DNA from: Nymphaea colorata
Lineage: Eukaryota; Streptophyta; Magnoliopsida; Nymphaeales; Nymphaeaceae
Assembly (NCBI RefSeq): GCF_008831285.2
Contig: NC_045148.1
Coordinates: 17,787,002-17,851,001 of the forward strand
Length of the DNA: 64,000 nucleotides
Direction: 5' to 3'
The notes beneath the pieces were generated by a model, which worked only from the letters and a program-made list of their open reading frames with translations, ran no database searches and was not told where the DNA came from. Below are positions 22,506 through 34,673 of this stretch, piece by piece; position 1 is the first letter of the stretch; each line of letters begins with the position of its first letter. A program made the translations under genes and the position numbers.

Positions 22506-23610
22506 AAAATTCAAATTTTGACTTAGATCCAAGAATTGGATCTAATTCAGTCTAGAAAGCTACGTGGGACCCACGTGTGGCCCCACCTAGCCCGTGTGGT
22601 CAAGAGCCCCCCCAGGGTTCACACCCCCCATTTAAAAATAAATAAATAAATAAATGTTTTCTCCCAATTAAATGAAAAAGCCATTTTCAAGGAGAAATGA
22701 ATGATATCATAACTAAAAACCTAGGAAAAGAGAAACATTTATGCATCTCTTCTTTAACTAGGTCCTCTTTAAAGAGTTTTCAATCTTCGAAAAGGTTCGA
22801 CCCTAGTGCACCCAAGTCTTAGCTAGGCTTAGTCAACATGAGGTCAGCTTGGTCAAAAAGTAGGTCTGTCTCACGATCCAATTAATGGACGGAAATAGAC
22901 TTTGACCAAACCAAACCCACTTTGACTAAACCCAGTTAAAGTACAATTTAACTCAACTAAGAGCTTTCTTATATCAAATTTATCAAATTACCTCAAACAA
23001 AGTCAAACTATTCGCAATTGAGCTTTGACTTTGGTCAATTGGTCGAAATAGACCAATGCGAACAATTTTGCCCCTCTATGATCTTACAGAGCCTAAATTG
23101 GCATATGAAAGGCAAATAAATATTTGGATTTGTCAACTAGATAAATCAAATGCCAAATTAAAATTCAATTTTTCAAACGAAAGTTTGATTCAGTTGAAAT
23201 CCATCCTCAATCAAATTATGGATGAAAATACCCTTTTCGAGATAAATTTGATAGAATTTTCAAATTTTATTCAAATTTAAATTGGATTATCATAATTCAA
23301 TGGCATTTGGAGCTTAATAACTAGGTTTTAACCTAACAAACTCGATTTCAAACAAAATAAATAAATAAATAGCACAAAATAAGGCAAAACCCTGGGCAAG
23401 GGCATTTTCGTCCAAAATTTGGTCAATGTTGGTCAGCTAGGTCTGAACCAAGTTGACCAAACCTAACCTAGCCCACCTAGCTCGTGCAATTGGGATAAGA
23501 ATGAGTAAGTAAAGTCATTAAATCTCCATTTATTCCATTTTTCATCTCTCTAAACCTTGATTAATCTTCCAAGGCAAATTTAAGGAGGTGGTTGAACTCA
23601 CCTCCTCCTC

Positions 23611-23618
23611 TATATAAA
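23611..23618 (+). promoter_or_regulatory. LTR promoter TATA box
   Basis: TATATAAA follows a CT-rich tract (CACCTCCTCCTC) and precedes a transcribed-looking leader. The same box occurs at 36933-36940 in the 3' LTR. It is the best candidate for the element's core promoter. Confidence 0.6.
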
Positions 23619-26160
23619 CATCCCCTTGGCCACGAAAGGGGGGGGGGAACGAAATTTTGAGGTTTTCCATCAAGTGCTGCAACCAAGGAGCTAGGAGGGA
23701 GAAGCCAAGGAAGAGAGGAGAGATTCGTCCAAGTATTCTTCCCTCTTTTCTCTTACTTTCTTCTTCATTTTCTTCTATTCTCTCCATTGATTTTGCTAAG
23801 TTAGGGTGCTTAAGTGAACCCTTACTTAGGATTTTCGTGGTGAGAAACCTTCTTTTCTAATACAAATTCCAGCAATCAAGCTATTCTACTTCTAGCTTTG
23901 CTAAGCTCGAATCCAAGCTTGGATTCTTGCTTAGGATTGGTCGATTTAGAAAACAAGTGAAGGCGAAGATCAAGTATCAAGACCGACCACAAGGTAGGTG
24001 ATTTTAACCATTTCTCATCTATTTTGTCTTCTCATTAGTTCATTTTAATTCCAGCAATTCGTGGGAGGGTTTATTTTCATTTGTTTCATGGTTGGGAATG
24101 ATGTCCAGCTAGGGGAAACCTACGATTAAATGTATATGTTAATGCATCATGCATGCATACGTCGGTTTTTCTTAAAGATGAACCCATGTATCAAATTTTG
24201 AAAAGGGCCCCAAGGCCACTTCCCTTTCAAAATAACCAGCTTAAAACCATTTTGAACTCCCCACCATAAGAGAATATCACGGTGAGAAAGTGATCTTGCT
24301 GCAATATATATATGACGAAAAAGCCTATTAAGGATGGATGCATTCTCATGAATGTAATCCACCTTTGCATGGCGAAATTAAGGATGAACTAGCTTGAGCG
24401 TTCATTTATTCCTTTCTATTTAAAGTTATTTTGTTTCATGCTTTATTTAATTGATCAAGGGTAGTAGGGGAGATTTGGAACAAGTTTTTAATTTTCCCAC
24501 GTAAAAGAATCCAGCCATGAATCTTCATGATTTGTGAGTTATGTGGTCCCTTCATGAAATTTCATTTTGAAGAGTAAAGTATGTATATGTATAAATTGTT
24601 ATATGTATACATGTGCGTGTTCAATCTCTTGTTAAAAATTGTTTTCCTCTCTTAAAACTAGATTGGAACACGTTTCCAAACTGGTTTTAAGAAGATGGTT
24701 CATTTTGATTTTCATATACCAAGTTATGAAATCACTTTCATTTCATTTTAGAATTTGATTAATTTCAGCAATCCATACGTAAGATGTATGTATGTTGTTG
24801 AAACCAGACCATGTTTTATAGGAACTGGTTTAAGAATGTCAAATTTTACATATTTGAAATGCCAACTATCCTAGAACCATCCAAAGAAGTTGACGATTTC
24901 ATGAGTACGAAATCTGAAATTTGATCAAGGACTTCTCATTTCTATCTAAAAAACAAACTCTTTATTAGAATCAATGTCCATAATTTTCAGCTATCTAAAT
25001 CAACAAAAGGTCTGATTTTTTTTAGCTATCTTGAGACAAAAGTGGATGTCATCCACGTCTCCCATCTATTTCAAAAAAAAAAATTGATTTTGACATCATT
25101 TATATTTTTCAACATTTTATAGTTTTATATCAAGTCTCAAGCTTATGGACTACATCTCTAATTCTTGTGCTTAATCATATAATAAGTACATTTAGAGAAA
25201 GTCCTTCATTTTAATTAAAATCATCTTTATGTGCAGATTGCATGACATATATTTACAATATGCACGTTGAGAGATTGTGAGAGAGTGAAAAATGTATGTT
25301 TCATATGAATGAACTTTGAGAGATTATGAGAGAGTGAAGAATGTATGTTTCATATGAATGAACCTTGAGAGATTATGAGAGAGAGAAGAATGAATGTTTC
25401 ATATAGTTTCCATTTTCATTTCATGCATTCACTTTCACTCAAAATCAATAGTACCACATGCACATTCTTAAGAAGTTAAGTTACTCAAATTCGAGTTGCA
25501 AAAAGTGACCAAGTCATGTTGCAACAAGAATTTGTAAACTTCTCTTGACTTCAAAAGAAAACACAAACAATGCATTCATAATCTTGGCCAAAGTATGTTT
25601 GGAAAACAACACGTTTTCTAACAATGTTTTGAACTCTTCCTAACTAAATTACACGATTTGGCAAAAGAAAAATTCAAAAATCAAGTTTCTTTGCTAAGGA
25701 AACTTAGCTATTTTCCAAAAGTTGATCATAATTTCAACTCATGAACCATCTAGAGTTCACAACAAAGAACTCAATTTCAAATTTTCAAAATCCTCAAGAA
25801 TTTCCAATTGCAGATCAAATGACACCAAAACAAAGGTTTTTAAATCAACTTGAAAGCTCTCCAATTTTCAAATTCATTTTCGAAACAAGTTCAAATCACT
25901 TATTCAAAATTAATTTTGGTTCTTGAATCCAAAACGTCAATACATAAGCATATAGGATTTGCATCAATAACTCGTACATGATCCAAATGATCCTTAGTCA
26001 TTGGTCTAATTACCCCTGTTAAAGGCGGCAGGAACGGTTGGATCTCGTACCGATGGGTGGATCCCTTTCTCTTGAAATTTTTTTTGAAAACCTCAATTTT
26101 AAAAGAATTTTGTTGATTCGCAATTCACACCCTTCGAGAAAGGGGTGGGGTGTGAAGAGA

Positions 26161-26178
26161 TGGCACACCCGGTGGGAC
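26161..26178 (+). other. Putative primer binding site of the Tat element
   Basis: TGGCACACCCGGTGGGAC begins two bases after the 5' LTR end, the expected position. It starts TGG, as tRNA-primed sites do, but is not the initiator-Met type. I cannot assign the tRNA without a tRNA set. Confidence 0.6.
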
Positions 26179-26179
26179 C

Positions 26180-26939
26180 CATCATTGTTTGTCTAAGGAC
26201 CTATTTGAATCATATACAAGTTCTTTTACGTTGCCGGATATCAATTGCACAAAATTTTTCATAAACATGCATACCGGCATCATGTAGTATACAGTGAGGA
26301 GATTCCATGAACCTCTTCCATTTCAATTTATCCTACCCCTCCTCAGTTTAGGGATTGTATGCAGCTCATGTATGCTCTCAAATTTTCAAATCTATCTCTT
26401 AGGAATGTATGCAATAGAGCCATCTATTTCGCATCTTCTCATGAATTTTGAAAAACAAATCCTTACCTATATCATGTCTCGGTCATCACGTTGCCGAGCT
26501 ATCTCTAGGACATTAGTCCAAGATGTAGCCTTACAACTGGACCACCCAATTGGACTGAGAAGTCCCCCCATTAGTATCGAAACAGACAATAGTCTTGGTA
26601 TATCGATGGGTGAACAAGGAGAATTGGAGAGCCCAAATCTAGAAAACCCTTGGAGGAGTTTATGCCAGTACCATAAACTTGGTATATAGGCATACCTTAA
26701 ATTATTGGATAAATCGAAAACGATTCACCCATTTATTCTCCATAGGTTTCAAGACCAGTTTTCAAAACAATGCATATAGGCAAGAGTCCTAGGGAATACA
26801 TTATCAATTTTTCGTTAATTGCTTGTTTGGATGCATATGATGTTTGCCTCTAAGTCCATGTCCAAACACAATGTCAAAACTCTTCTCGAGTCTCTATTGG
26901 GTAAATTCATGTCAAAGTCTAACACCTTCTCTTGTCTAG
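26180..26939. other. Leader region upstream of the PMD ORF
   Basis: A 131-codon ORF (26294-26689) is open here; its second half (from a Met near 26474) is Ser/Arg-rich, but it has no recognisable domain. I treat it as an uncertain small ORF or leader sequence. Confidence 0.35.
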
Positions 26940-28142
26940 ATGGACTCAGAAAGCATTTTCTCATATGGCCACATCCTATTCGGGTCGTGTCAAGGTCGAT
27001 CCGGACTTCGCATCATCTCAAGTGGTGTCTACCTACCTCAGTGGTATCTTTCATGGTACCCAACTTTTCGGTGTATGTTTTTGGACCACTTAGAAGATTG
27101 CGGTCTCGAAGAAGCTATTAGTCTTGCCATGCAACCTATCAATGACAATCTAATCCATGCAGTTGCCGAAAGATGGAACCCAAGGACCAACACATTTTGG
27201 TTCCCATGGGGTGAAATGACAATCACTCTTGATGAGTTCTCCAGCATTATGGGCTTGCCAGAACCAAAAGGTGACCCAAGAGGTCCAATGGAAGACCAGT
27301 TCCTTGTAAACCAAGGTCAAGTGAAAACTCTAGAAGTGATTCGTAAACTCACAGGGAAACAGAGTTGGCCTTTTCTAGAGAAAGATGTACATCAATATCT
27401 TCAACTACAAGAACTTGGTGAAACATATTCCCAATTTGTCAACCCTACGTCACTATCTAGAAGTGTTGCAGACAAGTACAAAAACTCCCTGGTGACTTGT
27501 ACCGCGGGTCTTATATTCTTCAACAATGAAGAACACATAGTGGATTTCCGCATAGCCCACCTCTTCAGAAAATGGGGGCATGTCAAAGTCCGTCACGTAT
27601 CCGTAGCCTTGGCATTTCTTTACAGAGGACTGACCAAATTTTCAATTGGAGATGCAGACTCGATAGAAGGATGTGTCTTCACACTACAAGCATGGTTCTA
27701 CAAACATGTGGGGCCACAATCATGTCATTTTCAGAATACCGATGACCAGTTATCCAGTATGGAACACTACCGTAGGAGGATGGAGGAAGTGGATGACTCC
27801 ATCATCAATTGGGACTTCTTTGATCGAGAAGTCATCAAGTCAAGATACACCTACAACCCAGTCAGAGGAAGTCTTCTATTGGGACCATTCTTCATAGTCG
27901 AATACCATCCGGAGCGTTGCCGCAGACAGTTATCACTGCGTCAAAGAAAAGCATATCCAATTGAGTCAGAAAGAGCCATTGTAGAGTGTGAACTAGATAC
28001 CGAAGAGTGGTCCGGAATATACACCTACGCCCAACAACGTTGGGAATCATTTGCTCACTTGTGTCTTATCCTTGGTCCAGGAATGAGTCCTGAATATGTA
28101 AAATGGTGGGATGAAGTCCGCCCATCTATCCTTCTGTCCTAG
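26940..28142 (+). CDS. Plant mobile domain (PMD) protein in the Tat element
   Basis: A 400-codon ORF without internal stops begins ATG at 26940 and ends TAG at 28140. It matches the aminotransferase-like plant mobile domain. Typical blocks include LIHAVAERWNPRTNTFWFPWGEM, split here as LIHAVAERW and TFWFPWGEMTITLDEF, followed by IMGLP. Further C-terminal blocks are VSVALAFLYRGL and YVKWWDEVRP. PMD proteins are known as plant nuclear factors (the MAIN/MAIL family), and PMD-bearing ORFs are also known in plant transposable elements. Its place between the PBS and gag fits the extra ORF1 described for Tat/Ogre elements. It is the only long coding part of this element without a visible lesion. Confidence 0.8.
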   Translation: MDSESIFSYGHILFGSCQGRSGLRIISSGVYLPQWYLSWYPTFRCMFLDHLEDCGLEEAISLAMQPINDNLIHAVAERWNPRTNTFWFPWGEMTITLDEFSSIMGLPEPKGDPRGPMEDQFLVNQGQVKTLEVIRKLTGKQSWPFLEKDVHQYLQLQELGETYSQFVNPTSLSRSVADKYKNSLVTCTAGLIFFNNEEHIVDFRIAHLFRKWGHVKVRHVSVALAFLYRGLTKFSIGDADSIEGCVFTLQAWFYKHVGPQSCHFQNTDDQLSSMEHYRRRMEEVDDSIINWDFFDREVIKSRYTYNPVRGSLLLGPFFIVEYHPERCRRQLSLRQRKAYPIESERAIVECELDTEEWSGIYTYAQQRWESFAHLCLILGPGMSPEYVKWWDEVRPSILLS

Positions 28143-28325
28143 ATTGTCATGTCTGGTACATTATTGTTAAGCCAAAATTTGTCAAGTTTTGTCAAGTTGT
28201 GTTGAACTTTGTCAAGTTTTGTCATTTTCATCTTTCTTTTAATATGCAATCAAAATTCGTCATCTCTCGTCAATTCAAATCCTGATATTTTCAACTTTTC
28301 TTCTTGCAAAGTGAACATTCGCTTT

Positions 28326-29510
28326 ATGGTCGAAACCAGAAGCCGACAAAGAAGAATGATTGAAATGGAACTAGAGCAAACTTTTGTGGGAGACAAGGGA
28401 GAAGAATCCTCCTCAGAAACACCTCCCAAGCTAGAAATGAATGATCCAGAATTTGAAGAATAAAGAAGATTTCGGAGGTACATGATTATGTTCAATGAAG
28501 AACAAGCTCAAGCAGAAAAGGCTAAAAAGAAAGGGAAGAAGACAAAGAAGTATTCATCAAGTAGTTCCGACTCTTCTGAAGATACTACAACAGAATCCAG
28601 TAGTGAGGAAGAACCAAAAACTCCCAAGAAAAAGAAAAAGGGAGAATCTTGGAAAACAAAAATTCAGGAAGTTGAAAAGAAGTTGAACGCAGTTCAACTC
28701 AAAGGCAAGAATAACAGGAATTTTACGTGCGAAGATTTCTATAAAAGTTTCGAACACGACAAGCATATAAAAAACTTGCCTAAGAAATTTATCAAATTTG
28801 ATGGCCATGGAGACCCAAAGGCACATTTGGCCATGTTCTTTGCTGAATGCTACAAATTTCACCACAATCAGAGGGCCCTCTTTCAATGTTTCCCAAGAAG
28901 TCTAGAAGGAATTGCCGCACAATGGTATCGGGAAAACCCAGTCGAATTGAAGAATTTTGACAAGTTAATCAACATTTTCATTGAAAAGTTCATTCAAAAC
29001 GTCGAAACTGCACCAACGATCACCACACTATGCTATCTGAAGCAGAGGTCAGGTGAAAAGGTGAGAGATTTTATTCAAAGATGGAGGTCTTCTTGCAACA
29101 AGATGAGGGACTCAATCTCTCAATCCCATGCATTGGGACTCATCGTAAACAATTTGACACAACCATTAAGGAGCCTCATTTCCAATGCTCCAATCAAGTC
29201 TTTCATCGATCTCACCGAGAGGGCAGAATGCATTGAAGCAGGAATTGAAAATGGAGCTTTTGATGTTGTCATCCCGGTAAAGTTTAGGGAAGATACAAAG
29301 AAGAATAGCAGGAGTCAAAATGCTCCAGCCAACGTCGTAGCCAACGCCGCCACCTTCAAGAAAGAGAAGTCAGAATATCCCAAGAATAAAGGGCTAATGG
29401 ACAGAGCTAGTGGCAGTAGCAGTGCACTAAAAACAAACATCCTGGATGGGGATACGATAGGAAATTCACCCCATTACAACAGAGTTATGAAGAGGTCATG
29501 CACATGTTGA
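28326..29510 (+). pseudogene. gag of the Tat element, interrupted
   Basis: The frame starts ATG at 28326 (MVETRSRQRRM) and is cut by TAA at 28461, then resumes in the same frame to 29510. The body has a Lys/Ser/Glu-rich N-terminus and then the retrotransposon gag core: KFDGHGDPKAHLAMF, AAQWYREN, FIQRWRSSCNKM, ECIEAGIENGAF. Near 29450-29510 the frame shifts by one base, and gag-related sequence (FCKFHHAPRHDTEDC, a CCH-type motif) continues in the next frame. Confidence 0.85.
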
Positions 29511-30370
29511 TCGAAAGAGCTACTTTGTTTCTCCCAAAAGTCTCCAACCCCCCACCGATGATGGGGAAAAACAAGGAGCAATTTTGCAAATTTCATCATG
29601 CTCCAAGACACGACACAGAAGACTGCCTTGTACTTAAAAATATTGTGCAAGATGCAGTTGATAAAGAAATCATCAAAGAAGTTAGCGAACAACCAGACAT
29701 TCTCAAAAACTTTTTTCCTAAACATGGGAAAGGAATAGTTTCGATGGTTAGATTTTCAACAGGTCCTCAAATTATGGTGACAAACAAAAGGGATACAGCG
29801 TCCATGGATTTCTTTGGATTACTTTTCAAACATGATAAAGGATCCATCAATGCACAAACTGGACTGGTTAAACAAGACCATCTGACAGAGATTGATCAGA
29901 AGTCACAAGTGTGCGACCCTGAACCATTGGAATCTATTTTCAAGGAATTGGACCCCTTATCCGAAGTCAGGAAGGGAGGATTTAGCCCTAACCAAGGAAA
30001 TGGATGGGCATTTGAATTATGTGAAAATGGTCTGATCATGTTCTTTGATAAAGATCTACCACTTGGAGGTGCATCGCATAATGATGTCTTGCACATAGTG
30101 GTAGAAACAAGGGGAACCAGAGTTTCTCATGTTTTAATTGATGGTGGAGCAAGCCTGAACATCTGTCCATAACAAACAGCTCGTGAGTTAGGCATAAGAC
30201 ATGTTGACTATACACCGTCGTCGATTTTCATCCATGGATATGACAGAAGAGGACAACCATGCCTAGGATGTATATGTCTAGATCTGAATATCTCTGAGAC
30301 GTATCATCGGGTTTTATTTCATGTGGTGGATATAGAACCCTCATTCAACCTATGGCTTGGCAGACCGTGG
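29498..30370 (+). pseudogene. gag 3' end and aspartic protease of the Tat element
   Basis: An open frame from 29498 includes FCKFHHAPRHDTEDC. It reaches the protease active site IDGGAS (Asp codon 30140-30142), then NICP and a TAA at 30170, where related elements have a Leu codon. Protease sequence continues in the same frame (TARELGI, FIHGYD, FNLWLGRPW). A frameshift follows near 30370. Confidence 0.8.
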
Positions 30371-30888
30371 ATCATGCTACCAATGCAGTTCTTTCCACTC
30401 TACATCAATGCATCAAATGGACTCACAACAGGAATACTATAACCATCTACGTAGAGGATAGACATAGTCGGCTTGTGCAACCAATGATTCCGGTACCAAC
30501 ATATACAATTGAGGTACCCAGTATTCGAGTATGCAAAGAGGAAGAAATATCTCAAAGTCTTAGCAGATTAGCCATTCAGATACCAAAGAAACAGGTGTGG
30601 GTGAAAAAGGGTACCAAACCTGAAACAAGTTACAAAAGTCATCTGTTATTCAAGAAATTCTGCCAGAATGAGAAATGATTGGATTTACTCCTATGCCATG
30701 GCTACCAGCCATTTACTGGTCTTGGCAAACATGAAAATGGAATCTTGGAACCAGTTACCTTGACAGGACAACGAGGCACTCAAGCCTTAGGATGCCAAAG
30801 CTATAAAAAAGTGGATGCCGAGGAAGAATTCAAGCCAATACCTTTTGTCAAGAGCAATACCATAGGTGGATGTTCACCATCAATCTGA
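30352..30888 (+). pseudogene. protease-to-RT linker with a G-patch-like motif
   Basis: The frame 30352-30678 continues the polyprotein (CIKWTHNRNTITIYVEDRH, split across the linker). A TGA at 30676 separates it from GYQPFTGLGKHENGILEP, which resembles the G-patch-like linker often found between protease and reverse transcriptase in this group. The end at 30886 is followed by about 170 bp without recognisable coding sequence. Confidence 0.6.
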
Positions 30889-31066
30889 ATCAATAAATTC
30901 GCTATCATTTTGTCATCCATTCATCATTTTGTCATTTTGTTATCATTATACTCCAAATAGACCAAGTGTCTTCATTTTGTAATACCTTCAAAGATGCAAT
31001 GACATATGCAATTTACTTCCATGTACAATGTCTCAAATGTCATCTAACTTCTTTATAATCTTTAGG

Positions 31067-33197
31067 ATGACATCTGAGGATCAAACAACAAAAGCCTTTA
31101 AGGAGGTAAATCTAGAATTCATTGAGACAGAGTGTCCAGAGTTCATCCAAATAAGAAAGCAAGATCAACTGTCACCTTTGATTAATGATCCAATTGAGGA
31201 AATTAATATTGGCACGGAAGAGAACCCAAAGATTTTGCAAATCGGAACAAGTCTTTCAGCAGGTGAAAGAAAAGAGTTGATAGACTTCTTCAAAGAGCAT
31301 CAAGAAGCCTTTGCATGGACTTATGAGGACATGCCAGGACTCGATACAAAATTAGTCGAGCATCGACTACCATTGAAACCAGAATGCAAGCCAATCAAAC
31401 AAAAGTTGAGAAAACTTGACCCTCGTCTTGAGGGGCAAGTTAAGGAAGGCCTAGAAGACCTACTAAAGGCATGGTTCATCCGAGCAATCGACTATCTTGA
31501 ATGGTTAGCAAACATTGTGGTAGTCTCAAAGAAAAATGGCAAAATTCGACTCTGCATCGATTTCAGAGATTTAATAAAGCCATACCAAAGGACGACTATC
31601 CACTTCCAAACATCGACTTGTTGGTTGATAGTACTGCAGGCCACGCTATGTTCTCCTTTATGGATGGATATTCTGGCTATAATCAAATTAAACTGGCTGC
31701 TCAAGATCAAGCCAAAACATCGTTTACAACCCCATAGGGCACTTTTTGCTATACGGTAATGCCGTTTGGTTTGAAGAACGCTGGGCAACATATCAAAGAG
31801 CCATGACAGCTATTTTTCATGATCAAATGCATCAAATCATGGATGCATATGTAGATGATCTACTAATTAAGTCAAAAACAAGGGAAAATCACATCAATAT
31901 TCTTTCTCAAGTTTTTGATAGACTCTTACAGTATAATCTTATGTTGAATCCACAAAAATGTGTATTTGGTGTGGAATCTGGTAAGCTTTTGGGATTTATG
32001 GTTAGCAAAAAGGGAATCGAAATGGATCCCTCCAAAGCAAAGGCGATCATCGAAATGCCACCGCCAACAAATCTTAAAGAGCTACGCAGCTTGTAAGGTA
32101 GAATTCAGTCAATTAGAAGGTTTATATCTAATCTTGCCATGAGATATGAACCCTTCAACCATTTACTACGGAAAGGAGTCAAGTTTGAATGGGGACATGA
32201 ATGTCAAGCCTCATTTGAAAAGATCAAGAAGTATCTTCTTTGTCCACCAATTTTAAAACCTCCAATTCTGGGGAAGCCTCTACTTCTTTACATCACAGTC
32301 AACAATTCAGCCTGTGGTGGATTTTTTGCTCAATATGAAGAAGGATGTCGAATAGAACATGCCATTTATTACATTAGTAAGACATTTGTACAGTATGAAA
32401 AGAACTACTCGCACATGGAAAAAACTTGCTTGGCCTTGGTATGGATGTGTCAAAAACTAAGACATTACCTATTGGCATGCGAAGTTAAAATTTTATCCAA
32501 ACTTAATCCACTCAAATATATCCTTGAACAGCCATTTCTGAATGGAAGGATAGCAAAGTGGCAGGTTTTGTTGATGCAATATGATTTAGAATATGTGTCA
32601 CAAAAATCAATCAAGGGGCAAGCCATCGCAGATCAATTGGCAGATTTTCCTCTATCCGAAGAAATCAAAACAGATGATGATTTTCCAGATGAGCAAATCC
32701 TAACGACTGAACCAGAGCCAATTTGGGAGATGTATTTTGATGGATCTAAAAGCACAGCGGGGGCAGGCATTGGGATACTTTTCACTACACTAGAAAAGGA
32801 AATGATTCCTTGCTCCGTCAAATTGAATTTCTCTTGCACGCATAATATGGCAGAGTACGAGGCCCTAATCCAAGGACTCAAAATGCTGCTCAAATTTAAA
32901 GTGTAGAGGGTTCGCATTTTTGGAGATTCTCTCTTAGTTGTCAGTCAGGTCAATGGAGATTGGCAAGTCAAAGATCAGAAATTGATCCCATACCAGGAGT
33001 TAGCAACTTCCCTCTTAAGACAATTCGAGGAATATCAACTCTTACATGTCAAAAGAGAACTTAACCCGATTGCAGACGGTTTGGCCAGTTTAGGCTCCAC
33101 CATTGCATTCAAACCTGGAGAATCTATCAGATCTTTTGAAGTCGGAAGACTCGAACAACCTTCTTTTGTCATACCAGAACAGATATTACAAGTATAA
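31067..33197 (+). pseudogene. reverse transcriptase and dual RNase H of the Tat element
   Basis: Reverse transcriptase starts in one frame (EGLEDLLKAWFIRA, KKNGKIRLCIDFRDL) and shifts near 31575. It is cut by TAG at 31735 where a Trp codon is expected, and shifts again near 31790. The catalytic YVDD is at 31848-31859. TAA at 32094 and TAG at 32904 interrupt the following connection and RNase H parts. The second RNase-H-like domain shows YFDGSKSTAGAG near 32730 and NMAEYEALIQGL, as in the extra archaeal-like RNase H of the Tat lineage. A further TAA lies at 33195. All essential motifs are recognisable, but the frame is broken. Confidence 0.85.
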
Positions 33198-34673
33198 AGC
33201 AGAGAAACACCATGGTATCAGAACATCAAAGATTTTCTCCGAACATGAACACTTCCACCTGAAATGTCTCGAAAGGAGTGAAGGGCCTTGAGGCATATGT
33301 CATCAAGATATTTCATTTTAGTAGACATCCTATACAGGAGAGGATTCAGTACAGAATATGCTAGATGTCTCGATGTAAATGAGGTACTAGAAGTCATTCA
33401 AGAAGCTCATGAAGGAATTTGTGGAGGACATGTAGGGTATCAGACCCTCGTCAAACAGATAGTCAGAGCATGATATTATTGGCCTACAGTGCAAAAGGAC
33501 TGTCATCAATTTGTCAAGAAATGCATCAAATGTCAGTTGCATGCACCATCAATTCATGCTCCAGCAGCATACCTTCATTCGGTCAGCTCACCCTGGCCAT
33601 TCTCTATGTGGGCCTTCGACGTGGTCGAACCAATCAATCCGCCTGCCTCAAATGGACACAGGTATTTTCTTGCAGCTACAGATTATTTCACCAAATGGGT
33701 CGAAGCAATCACCTTAAAAACAGTCGAAGGACGACATGTACTGTCCTTCATCCACAAAAAACTTTTGTGTAGATTTGGCATCCCGCACGATATCGTTTCT
33801 GACAATGGTACTCATTTTAAAAATGAGAAAGTGCGCAATCTTTGTCACAAACACAAAATACAACATTACTTCTCTGCCCCATATTACCCTCAAGGTAATG
33901 GTCAGGCAGAAGCAACCAACAAGATATTGATTCGTGTCTTACAAAGGACTGTTGAAACAGGCCAAGATTGGCACGAGAAAATGCACAATGCACTTTGGGC
34001 GTATCGAACCACAATTTGGACACCCACCAATGCTACACCAGCGGAGTTAGTATATGGAACGGAAATTGTCCTTCCATTACATGTCCAAAAACTAGCAATG
34101 AAATTTGCTGCTCTCATTGAACTCCCAATTAGCAAGTATCAAAAAAAGAGACTTGCTCAATTAGACCTCTTAGATGAGAAAAGACTACAAGCGGCAGAGC
34201 ACGCTGAAGTCTATCGCAAGAGAGTCGCCCGATATTATGCTAAATCAGTCACTGAGAGAAAATTTCAAGTAAATGATCTTGTACTAAGATCTATAGTTCC
34301 ACTCAGGAGTAGACCTAAGGGAAAATGGGCACCGAACTGGGAAGGACCTTATGTCGTCAAGGAGGTTCTACCTCACAATTCTTATCGGCTGATTGACGCC
34401 GATGGAGTTGAAATCCCAGATCCGATTAATGCTTTGCATCTCAAGAAATTCTATACTTTAATTTGCAAATCAATGATTTCGAAACAATTGTGCTTTAATG
34501 CACATTTTTACCAATTTTCAAACCAACTAAGGGGCATAGTATCCCTTAGTTTCAAAAAAAAAAGTGTCAAAATTTTCAAACTCAGCCCATGTCTTGAGGA
34601 CAACAGCAAAGGCATTGACTTGAAATATACAAGAAATTTCAATGAAATTGAGGGATTAATGTATAGAAATTAA
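33198..34673 (+). pseudogene. integrase of the Tat element
   Basis: The zinc-binding region (HEGICGGHVGYQTL ... CIKC) is interrupted by TGA codons at 33246, 33279 and 33471, while the core from 33489 is open for 394 codons. Catalytic acids are visible as Asp 33618 (AFDVVEP), Asp 33801 (VSDNGTHF) and Glu 33909 (GQAEATNK), giving the DD35E spacing. The C-terminus includes the GKWAPNWEGPYVVKEV block typical of plant gypsy integrases and no chromodomain. The frame stops at 34671. Confidence 0.88.

Larger units (their letters stand above)
22112..26158 (+). repeat. 5' LTR of the Tat element
   Basis: It is a direct repeat of 35519-39592. It contains a 65-bp duplication and a 30-bp tandem array near its start (22260-22505), a TATA box at 23611, a three-copy ~52-bp array (about 25263-25400) and the conserved end block near 25999-26065. 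ORFs within it, such as 22233-22526, arise from the tandem array and are not genes. Confidence 0.93.

Noticed and set aside
22233-22526. 97-codon ORF with repeated KCHLTFKFNY-type units
   Set aside because: It is a translation of the LTR 30-bp array (30 bp is a multiple of three, so stops are avoided by chance).
23542-23787. Minus-strand 81-codon ORF over the LTR promoter
   Set aside because: It covers TATA box and CT-rich DNA, and has low-complexity composition.
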